Shown: piece by piece, positions 1 through 9,770 of the stretch
Layout of the letters: every line of letters starts with the position of its first letter
Numbering within the stretch: the first letter of the stretch is position 1
Assembly: GCA_037043015.1 (NCBI GenBank)
Contig: CM073330.1
Location: forward strand, 4,489,263 to 4,553,262
Length of the DNA stretch: 64,000 nucleotides
DNA from: Bryum argenteum
Taxonomy: Eukaryota > Streptophyta > Bryopsida > Bryales > Bryaceae
Direction: 5' to 3'
The notes under the pieces: model-generated
What the model saw: only the letters and a program-made list of their open reading frames with translations
Told to the model about the DNA's origin: nothing
The model's database searches: none
Position numbers and translations under genes: made by a program

Positions 1-784
1 AGCGGTATCAGGCATCTACCAAACAGCTGTGCATTTTAGAGGCATTTACCTAAGAGCTGTGCGTTTAGCAGGCAGCTACCTAAAAGATGTGCGCTTAGCA
101 CGCATCTACCTAAAACTGGTGTTTATCAGGCACCTATCTAAAAGATTTGCGTTATGAAGGCATCTACTTCACAGATGTGCGCGTCGAATGCAGCAACCAA
201 ACAGCAGTGTGTTGAGGCGGCAGCTGCGAAAGAAGTGTGCAATAAGGGGGAGCTAATTTAAAGTGTGCATTTAGCAGACAACTACCTAAAAGTGTGCATT
301 TAGCAGGGAGCTACCTAAAACCTGTGGGTTTAGCAAGCACAGACCTAAAAGATGTGCGATTAGCAGGCAGCTACCTAAAAGGTATGCGATAAAAAGAAAA
401 GTACCTAAAAGATATGCGTTTAGAAGGTATTTACCTAACATTTGTGCTTTAAGGAGAAATCTACATACGGGCTGCGCGTTAGGAAGGCAGCTACCTTAAA
501 ATTGTGCATTTAGCCGGGTGCTTTTTAATAGCTGTTCGTTCAGAGAGCAAATACACTAAAGTTGTGCGTTTAGGAGGCGGCTACCTAAAAGCTGTGCGTT
601 TAGAAAGCAACTACCTGAAAAAAGTATTTTAACATGCAGCTACGTCAGTGCTGTGCGTTTAGGAGACGGCTACCTAAAAAGTGTGCGTTTAGCAGGCGGC
701 TACCTAAATGCTGTGCGTTTAGCTCGTGAAGATGGTGAGACCAGTTTTTGCGACCTAAAAGATGTGCGTTTAGCTCGTGAATCA
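1..784. repeat. Left tandem-repeat array (inverted relative to 8683-9505)
   Basis: About 30-bp degenerate tandem units read GTGCGTTTAGCAGGCAGCTA followed by CCTAAAAGCT and variants. The reverse complement of this unit is the unit of the array at 8683-9505, so the two arrays face each other. The array runs off the left edge of the window, so its true outer end is not seen. Units are least regular between about 100 and 560. No gene is present; short open frames here are periodic satellite frames. Confidence 0.85.
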
Positions 785-1740
785 GGAAATATCTGATTTT
801 GCGAGCTAAATGCACACCCATCAACCGAAATGCACACCCATCGACCTAAATGCACAATGTTATTATAGTTCTGAAATGCAAATCAACCTCAAAGCAACTG
901 CGTAACAATCAGTTTTAAATGCAACTGCGTAAGAAACAAATCAAAAGGCAACTGCGTCGAAATTAAACCTTGAAAAAGAAATTTGAAATGCAGAATGGAA
1001 ATCGAAACGCAATTGAATTCAAATGGCGTACCTGAATCGAATGGAGCGATTACTAACAACCAAAGCGCACAGTCCAAAGCGCACAGACCCTAATGCAGAA
1101 ATCAAAAGCTGATGCCGTAGAAAAACGCCCTCGCGGTGCAGTAAAGGAACGGCGCAAGACCGGCAGCAGATAGCAAAAACCCTGAAGCTCTGAAACACTC
1201 AAAGTCGCTCTCAAACACTCAAAGTCCGAAACGCAGCGGAGCGGCAGCTGAAACTAAAAACGAGGAGAGAGTCGGTGGCGCAGAAAGGCAGCGGAGTAGC
1301 AGCAGACAGCAAAAAACAAGACGGCGAGAGAAAAGCCGCGACGATCCCACGAAAGCGGAGGAGCGGCGATGAAAGGCAGCGGAAAGAGCGCGAAAGAAGG
1401 CAGCGACGAGCGCAAAAAACAAGACAAGGCAAGCGCAAAAAACAAGACAAGGCGAGCGCGAATAAACAAGTGCAAAAAAACCCAGTGCGCAAAGTGGAGT
1501 GTCGGCAGGGTTTTCGCGGGGGAGCAATCGGCGACCTCGCCGGTTGCCCTGAGACGTGGCGGCTGCGGGGGCTGCCCCGCGGGTTGTTGGCGGCGCGTGC
1601 CCGCTGCCCGGGCTGCCCCGGCTGCCCTGCATGCCCGCTGCCCGTGCTTAGTGGGGCAGCGCTGCCCGGGGTGCCCTGGCTGCCCCGTGCTGCCCGCTGC
1701 CCTTAAGAAATGGAGCACCGCTGCCCGGTCTGCCCCGAAA
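785..1740. repeat. Left arm: transition and GC-rich segment
   Basis: Positions 785-860 (two AAATGCACACCCATC units and CGACCTAAATGCACA) are the inverse of 8618-8660. From about 900 to 1060 AACTGCGT and AACGCAATTGAATTC motifs mirror the CGCAATTGCG motifs at 8510-8560. From about 1150 to 1740 the strand becomes GC-rich and purine-biased, then full of CTGCCCGGGCTGCCC-type repeats. This composition returns in opposite orientation at 7890-8400. Long frames on both strands (1211-1806) are products of this low-complexity sequence, with no recognisable domain. Confidence 0.7.
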
Positions 1741-3916
1741 TGTTCTGTAGTGCTCGCTATCGAAATATTAAGAATGTTTTTTTTTTGTATTGTTATGATT
1801 TGTTAAATTCAAGCCCTCTTATTCACAATATCTAGCTTTGTATGTTTTTTTTTTGCACTTACATTACTTACAAAATGTCCACACTTATTAATTTTCTAAT
1901 TCCTAGAATATTCTCTAGACCACTTTACTACACTTTTTGAGATTTCTTTTGCATGACAATGAGCAAATTTTAAAAGTTACTTTTTTATTAAGTTTGTAAC
2001 ATATTCCACGTTTGTTAAATTATAAACGCCATTCAATTCATAGTACTCTAATTAGTTTGCAACATTGTTCTAAATAAGCCTTCAATCACAAACACGACAA
2101 AGTTCTCTTATTGTAAGAATTCGTCGTAACTATTATAAGTTCCCATTATTTATTTCTACTTTATTACGTTTTTATCATAGAATAGGTTATTTTAGTCAAA
2201 GAACCGTTTCAAATTATTTACCACAATAATGTTTTTCCAATGTTTTGAAATATTCAGTAGTTATACAATTGCCTAAGTTTGATTTCAGCCAAAAAAAAAT
2301 TATGATGTATTTTACTTGAATAAAAAACTCATAAAGATAAATGCGAACAACTTTATCGCGCTGGTTTTAATTTCATTGCAATCTGTATATTAGTAGCAAT
2401 TTTACCTTAAAGTCCAAATAATAAAATTTTGCAGTTTATTTTTAATATTAATATGTTATGATCTTCCAATTTATAAGACCTCAAATATTGGTCCACAGGA
2501 TCTTCGCTAAGACTAATACAAGTTTGTACAATTTAACTTGGTTTCAATAGCTTCCTATGGTTTTTATCTAAAACAATTTCCATGAAATCCATTTAAAAGT
2601 TAATTTCGAAATATCAATTTACAATACACTATTTGATTTGCTAAGTATTTCGAATCACCTTTCAATCCTAAACACAACAAAGTATTATTATTTTAAAAAG
2701 TTCTTATATTTTACGTAAATATAAATATTCCTCATTAAGTACTTCTAGTTTATTTCAGTTTAACCGTACAATGCCTGATTTAGCCACTCATAACTATTCA
2801 CAAGTAATACCATTTTAGATTAATTTGAAAAATTATACACATCGTAAATATATTACATATAAACAAGTGCTAGTTAATTTCCAATCATTGTTCGGAAACA
2901 TACAATTCAAAATTTACGTTTATTATACAGTTTTTAAGACAGTGCTTCATGATACTTATGTTGTTCATATTGTATAAAATATCTAAGTTTTTCATTTAAC
3001 TTATCAACTTTTAAAAATTTAAAAACTCGTCAGTTCATATAAATTATTACAGAAAATTACTGTATTTGTTTTTTTTTTGTCAAAATTGTATCATTTCTAT
3101 AAAGTCATTATTAGCTCGAATATTATTCTTTTAACTGTTATTAATATATTTGTAACTACACGTCTACTGTAGTTGTATCCTTTATATTGTAATTGTTTGC
3201 TATATTAGAAGATATGAAAATTAAACTTTAAAAAAAAATTACGAAACTAACACTTTCAATTGATTTCTTTAATATATTTTGAATGTTTAAATCGTTATTT
3301 CTTTTACAATCTAATCTTTCATTCCTTACTTATTTAATATTCTTAGTTATATAAATTGCATTCATAACATTACATATAGATGTGATTATGTGAATAATAT
3401 TTTTTTGCAATTTTACAATTTTCTTTATATAATCAATTTTCTATAGGTAATAATCAGAGAATGATACTTATTTAATCAAGTAATGGTATTTTTCTAATTT
3501 AGACAGTATTAATCAGAAAACACCGTATAGATATAAAACTAATATAATTTTACATATTACATTCTAGAATTTATACACGCTATTTTTCAATTTAATCAAA
3601 ATTTAAAATTTTTCTTAGTTTTAAATTTACTATTTTACTTCTATTTTTGAAATTTGTATTAATTTATATTATTCTTAGATAAATAGAGTAAAAAAGTTTA
3701 TTTGTTTGATAAAAGTATGGTTATTTCAATATAACAATTCTTTAAAATATTAGTTAGTTGAATTTATTTGCAAAGTTGATCAATATTTAATTTATATAAA
3801 ATATATTCGCATACATTTACACGTAAAGTAAGTTTTAAATGAAAAAAATTCCGTTCAATTACATTTCTTCTTTTTCTGAAAATGATTTTTTGGGCTTTTT
3901 TCGTTTTTATAAACAA

Positions 3917-4022
3917 CGGTGTATATTAAACAAGAAACGTTGTATATCATATCCGTAACGGTATATATCAAAAGAGCAACAATTTATATCAAATGAGCAA
4001 CAGTGTATATTAAACAAAAACA
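3917..4022. repeat. Cluster of about five 21-bp iteron-like repeats
   Basis: Degenerate direct repeats of about 21 bp follow the pattern (A/G)GTGTATATTAAACAAGAAAC, with variants GTTGTATATCATATCCGTAAC and TATATCAAAAGAGCAAC. They are consecutive, in one orientation, and immediately precede the GC-richer island of the AT-rich core. Function is unknown. Confidence 0.6.
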
Positions 4023-4379
4023 TTGTTTAAGTAATGAGAGTTCGCAATTTAAAATCAAAGAAAGAAACTTAATTCTTAATCTTTCGTATGTATCTGAACT
4101 GAAATTCGCCTATGCGCATTGGTTGGAATAGAAAAAACATCGCTAACTTGGTAGAAAAGAACTCTCTATATTTGGCGATTTTACAACCTTTTATCAACGT
4201 GTTAGCTGTAGCAATGTTTCAACACTCCTCAACATAGAAGAATGCAAGGTATATAAAAAGTATTGCAATGTTTTCGTACCAAATTGAAACTCAACACGAG
4301 TCGAGTGTCGTCTTTCACTTCTTCAAAGAAATGTAAGGAAGTATTAATGTGCACGTAGAAGAATAAAATTATTCATATC

Positions 4380-5340
4380 GATGAAACATAAAATAAATTC
4401 TTGGTGTCCCAATAGTTTAATTCGTTTCGATTTTAATAATGAATCCATCGATTTATGTATTCGTAATCGGTGTTACAATGGATTCCGCAAGAGACGTTGC
4501 TTGCCCAGATTTAAAACTCAAGAAACTTAATACCATTGCAACTCAATTCGAAAAGAGTTAACAATTCACTCGACATCAAGCTAATTCGTCGTTGTGGACA
4601 GCCTTGCGCACAAAAAGTTGAACACACTACGTTCTGTATGCATTGCTAAGGATCAAAAGCTCTCAATGGTCCTGGGTCATTTCTACTTTGCAAGAAGCAT
4701 TCTAAACCATGTAAGTGTGGCAATAGAGTGTTATGTTTCGCAGTAGATTGACAATAATTAGTTATCAGTTAGCGAAGATAATTGTATTGCTTAGAGGTCC
4801 AGTATGGAAGGCTGAATTCGCCGTCCATGCCCGTGCGAAAATCTTCCTAAAGTATAAGCTCTTGTGGAACGTGATAAGCACTTCGAGTTGTACATCAGCA
4901 ATTTAAAACCACATGCTTTTCACATCGTTAGTGTTTATGAACTCCGATAAGCTGTACTCTGCATCTGGGTAATTGAATTTAATCTCTCGACTTGCACTCT
5001 CAATAGTCGGATTTTGTTCAATTAGTTTAGTTTTGTTTAGTTCGATTGTTCATAATAAACGAGAAAGTAGCAACTTGTACTAATGCCGCTCACTGTGAGA
5101 AGTGTTGTATCGGATTCTCTAGATGTATGTACATTGTTGCTACTTGAGAGTTTATTGAAGTAAGTGATTTTCTGAAGAGTTCGTCACTTCGTCCGGACAA
5201 AATGGTGAAATGTCGTGAGCTGAATTGCTGATGAGGAAGATAGCGCGTAAAAAAATGACGGTCCCTAGTTCAATGGATAGTTTGAGAGGACGTCATCAAC
5301 GATCGCTGAATACACCTACTCTAAGGCCAACAAAGAGAAG
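4380..5340 (+). pseudogene. Decayed cysteine-rich coding remnant, unidentified
   Basis: Within the AT-rich core this segment has more balanced composition and, on the plus strand, protein-like stretches broken by stops and frame changes. Three cysteine-rich stretches are visible. One is near 4459-4540 (reading CYNGFRKRRCLP). One is near 4582-4650 (RCGQPC, FCMHC). One is near 4655-4745 (LCKKHSKPCKCGNRVLC). Further on, 4860-4950 reads ERDKHFELYISNLKPH before a stop. The Cys spacing suggests a metal-binding or small Cys-rich domain, but I do not recognise the family. It could be an old gene captured or carried by the surrounding element. This is inference; the stops are seen directly. Confidence 0.35.
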
Positions 5341-7889
5341 TGTTGTACTTTAATATATTGATATTATTTACTGTGAGAAGTGTTGTAATTCAATATAATG
5401 CTATTATTCTCTCATTAAAAAATATTACATATTTGACAAAATATGAACAATGCGCGTTCTATAATTAAAAACAATAGTTGGAAATTGATTTCTAAAATTT
5501 ACATCCTATTAAGATATTCTTTAAATATGTAAATTTTAAGGTCATAGTTAAAGAGATCTTCCTTGTTTTAAAAAACTATAAATAAGGCAAAAGTCCATAT
5601 TGAGTTAAATGATGCATAAATGCGAGTTTGGGTTGAGTCTAAGTAGATGGATCCATACAATACATTTGGCTGAACTGAAGCTCAATTTTTATCAATTTCA
5701 TAATATGAATATTTCCATTATAACGAAGTACCTGTTTTAAGCTTACATTTAAGCTAAGGAACGTATGGTACTAAAAAATTTCACTTCATTAATTTCTTTT
5801 CATAAATTTTAATTCTATGAGTTCACAAGGTCAAATAATTTAAGACATAAGCATGGAATAGTTTCAATTTTTATCACATATATTTTTTTTAATATTTAAG
5901 TGTTTATTAGTTATTTAATCCTCAAAAATAAAAATTATAATCTAATATAACATCGTAAAATAAGTAATACCAAAGATAAGAATAAAATGGTTATCCAATT
6001 AATAATTGTCACAATATATTAATTTTTGTCTCTTGTATAATTATAAATTTGTATTCTGTTTGAGTTAATGTACATTTACTTTTAGTTACAATACAACTTA
6101 GCAATCTTTGATTTTTTTTTTTTTACTTTTCGAGAATATATGTTTTCTTTTGTAAGCATCAAACTGCTTTATACTAATTTTATATAAAAGTTGTTTAGCG
6201 CGAATTTCATTCAAACTAAAGATCCAAGTTTTCTTACAATATAACTTAGAAAAATCAGGTGTGTGTTTGGTTTTGTCACAAATTTGAATGAACATGTATT
6301 TTGTATGGATAATAAAGTTGTCGTAAAATAGGTACCGTTACAACTACGGTAAAACCGACACATGTTGATAAGTATATATCAACATAATATTATCCCGTAA
6401 AATAAGTCGAACGTATAATACGAATGACATGTATATCTAACTTAATATAAAATAAATATGTTTATGTTGAAAATCGTGTTTACGTATTTTGTTTATTATT
6501 TATTTAGAGAAAAATTTTATTTATCATTTACATTTGAACATTATAAAATTCTATAAAATTTATGAATAAATTTATTCTATTCAAATATATTAAAATTTGT
6601 TCTTAAATGTATTTGAATTAAAATACTCCGATTGTTTTATTTTTTTATTTTTGTTTTTTCGTTTATTTTAATGATTTTGTAGAAAAATATATGCTTAGTT
6701 ACATGATTTATAACTGGTTTATGTATTTATAATATACATTGAATTATAAGTATTATCTTCATGAATAAATAAGTTTTTGATAAATATAACATGCAAACTG
6801 TTACATCTATAAAAAATTTATATCAAATTATATATAATAAGCTAAAGACTATATTAATGTAAACAATATTAGATGAATTTATTTTCAAAAAATATTAATT
6901 TGTTACAAAAAGTTATATGAATGATTTAGTTTACAAAAAGTTTTAAAAATAAATAGTTATACTTTATTTAAAGCCTTAATAATCGTTATATCGCAATAAA
7001 TTTAGATACAATATTTGTTACATCATTTTTGGTAAGAAAATAATATTAATTTATTTGCTTTTCAATTATAGATAATAGTGTGATCAAATTTAGAGTAAAG
7101 TATACTTAAATTAGTATTTAGTAAATAAGTATGAACTTATATTAACATAATTCTTACTAAATACGGTGATGTAATACAAGAATAATTAGGATTCAAACAT
7201 TTTATAAGTAGTATTCTAATTTCAGTGTTTATTTATTTTAAGCGTTAAAATATTCTAATCTAAGTACTTGGAAAATAATGTTCAGTAACCTACATATATA
7301 AGTACTAATAATTTCTAATAGAGGTATTCTAGGATTAAAATTGTTGTGAGTGCAAAATTCAAATTTTATTACGTACGTACAATATGTAACGTCTTCTTAA
7401 TATTTTTATTTACTAGATTTGTTGTGGTATACTATAATAAATATTACGTAAATGAGTTTAGATATGATAGCTATAATATATAACAATTTCATTAAGAGTT
7501 GGTTTATTACGATACAAATCTAGATATTGTAAGTGAAATATTCTAAGATTTTAATTGATATTTTTTGATGATCGATTTTCGAAGTTTAGTAACTCGTAAT
7601 AAAATATATACTATTCTAGGTATGGAATAATTGAGTTATTTAGAATGTGTTATTGTATGATTTGATATGAATTATTTTTATTCATCTATTTTGAGATTGA
7701 TCTCAAGTGAATAATTTAGGACAACATTAGAATGTGTGATAGAAAGAGTAATAAATCATTTATTAGCCTATGTATAATTAATATTTTAATCAGTGATTTT
7801 CAAACAAATAAGTTGATTGCATTATGGAATTATGTCTTAATTTTCTAATCAAAATATATTTCGTAATTAATTTATTTTGATGATCAGAT

Positions 7890-8620
7890 TTATCTGGGGT
7901 AGCGGGCACCCCGGGCAACTTCGGGCACATCCGGGCACCCCTGGGCACCCTAGGGCTTCCCGGGCAGCAGCCCCACGCCGCCACGTCGCCGGGGCAGGCC
8001 GGGCAGCGGGCGCCATCAAGGCGCTGGGCAGCCCGCCGCCCGTTGGCGCGAGCTTCCCGCGCGAACTCGAACTCCCGCGCAGTGCCCAGCCAGGGCCTTC
8101 CCGCCGCTCAGAGCAAGCCAGCGCCTTCACGCTCCGCCCGAACTCGAACGGCTCTAGCCAGGTCCTTCCCGCCGCTCAGAGCAGGCCAGCGCCTTCACGC
8201 TCCGCCAGGGCCTTCACGCTCAGATTGGGTGCCGCGACGCTCACAGCTAGGGTCTTCACGCTCCGCCACCCTTCACGGTCGGCTCACAGCAGGCCTGCAC
8301 TCCGCTCCTTGTAGCCAGCGCTCCGCTGCTTCTAGCCAGTCCTCTTTCATGCCAGCGCTCCGCTCCTCGTTGTTGCGCGTCACCTCCTGATCGTTTTGCT
8401 GCTCACACCACTTCGCACAGCTTGCACTTGCATTTGCTCTTGCATTCGGTCTGTGTTGCACGGTGTTCGTCAGTAAGCTAGGGATTGTTGGTGCTGTGTA
8501 TCAGGTACGCCATTTCCATACGCAATTGCGATTCCATGCGCAATTGCATTGTTAATTTATCTTGCTCTTTGCGACCTCCCCGCGCAATTCATTTTACCTT
8601 GCTAGAAATACTAGAATCAC
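7890..8620. repeat. Right arm: GC-rich segment and transition
   Basis: Composition flips at about 7890 from AT-rich to GGGCACCCCGGGCAAC-type repeats, followed by CTTCACGCTCCGCC-type repeats at about 8095-8400. The order and strand bias are the inverse of 1150-1740. From 8510 the CGCAATTGCGATTCC motifs mirror the left transition zone. Frames at 7877-8461 on both strands are low-complexity Arg/Ala/Ser sequences with no known domain, so I do not call genes here. Confidence 0.7.
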
Positions 8621-9505
8621 AGTGTGCATTTAGGTCGATGGGTGTGCATTTAGGTCCCAAAATCAGGTTTTTTCTATTTCACGAGCTAAACGCACAGCTT
8701 TTAGGTCGCAGCCTGCTAAACGCACAGCTTTTAGGTCGCATCCTGCTAAACGCACAGATTTTAGGTCGCAGCCTGCTAAACGCACAGCTGTTAGGTCGCA
8801 GCCTTCTAAACGCACAGCTGTTAGGTCGCAGCCTGCTAAACGCACAGCTGTTAGGCCGCAGCCTGCTTAACACACAGCTGTAAAGTCGAAGCCTGCGAAA
8901 AGTAGAGCTTTAGGTTGCTCCCTGCTAATCGCACAGATTTTAGGTCGCTACCCGCTATATGGACAGTGTATACGTCGATGCCTGTCAAACACAATGTGTA
9001 GGTCAATGTCAGCTAAACACAATGTGTTTAGGTCGGTAGCTGCTAAACGCACATTGTATATGTCGATGTCTTCTAAACCCAGTGTGTTTAGGTCGCTGTC
9101 TGCTAAACGCACATTGTTTAGGACGCACATTGTATAAGTCAATGTGTGCTTAATGCAATGTGTTTACGTTGCTACCTGCTTAGTGTGCACTGTGTGGGTC
9201 TCTGCGTGTTTGACGCAGTGTTTAGGTCGATGCCTCCTAAACGCACAGTTGTAAGTACTCTCTCATCTGCACGCAGTGTTAGGTCGCTTTTTGCTAAACG
9301 CAGTGTGTTGGCCGCTGCCTGATAAACAGCAAAGTTTCAGGTCGAACCCAACTACATGCAGTGGTTAGGTCGTTGTCTGATAAACGCAATGTTTAGGTCG
9401 ATCCTTAATAGTCGCAGTGGATAGGTCGTTGTCTGCTATATGAAGAATGTTTAGATCGTTGCCTGGTAAACGCGATCTGTTTAGGTCGATGCCTCCTAAA
9501 CGCAC
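8621..9505. repeat. Right tandem-repeat array, 30-bp units
   Basis: From 8683 the unit TGCTAAACGCACAGCTTTTA plus GGTCGCAGCC (30 bp) repeats nearly perfectly about seven times. It then decays into looser units to about 9505 that keep TTTAGGTCG and TGCTAAACGCA. It is the inverse of the array at 1-784. Because the unit is 30 bp, both strands stay open for 60-130 codons. The peptide periodicity is a by-product of the satellite. Confidence 0.88.
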
Positions 9506-9770
9506 GGTATTTGTTTAAGTTATTGTTTCGAGCTATGTCCACAGTCTAATGGTTTAGTTCCTTCCTTTTTGATGTCAAATGATAATTTTTAACCTAGTAT
9601 ATTAGGTAGGAAATTAAGTCCAGTCGAGCTTAATACTACTTCCATAGGTTTATCTCAGCATCATCTGAGGTTTCATGTTTGCGTGTTCATTTCCACTAAT
9701 GGTCATTTGAATCTTTGGTAATGTTGTATAGCTTATTGACGGAGCTATAATCTGGGTGTGACCGCTCTAC
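9506..9770 (+). promoter_or_regulatory. Spacer/putative 5' region of the transposase-like gene
   Basis: About 265 bp separates the last array units from the first ATG of the DUF7869-type gene. It presumably holds the promoter and leader, but I find no clear TATA box or start signal. The repeat array therefore lies immediately upstream of this gene. Confidence 0.3.

Larger units (their letters stand above)
1741..7889. other. AT-rich core between the inverted arms
   Basis: About 6.1 kb of very AT-rich sequence, abruptly different in base composition from the flanking arms. No intact gene is visible, and open frames do not exceed about 65 codons. Two sub-features stand out and are listed separately: a 21-bp repeat cluster at 3917-4022 and a GC-richer island with decayed coding character at 4380-5340. 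Outside these I see only runs of A/T, with no terminal-repeat or RNA signature. Confidence 0.7.

Noticed and set aside
1211..1806. Several overlapping 90-150-codon frames on both strands
   Set aside because: They arise from GC-rich low-complexity repeats where stops are rare. No domain, and equally long frames occur on both strands.
5255..5320. tRNA-like GGTCCCTAGTTCAATGG
   Set aside because: No cloverleaf can be drawn around it; flanking arms do not pair.
7867..8461. Arg/Ala/Ser-rich frames
   Set aside because: Same explanation as the left arm: repeat composition, no recognisable protein feature.
8663..8883. Minus-strand frame with pentapeptide-like repeats (AGCDLKAVRL)
   Set aside because: The 30-bp satellite unit is a multiple of three, so all units translate alike on both strands. 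No start context, no flanking coding sequence; not a real pentapeptide-repeat protein.
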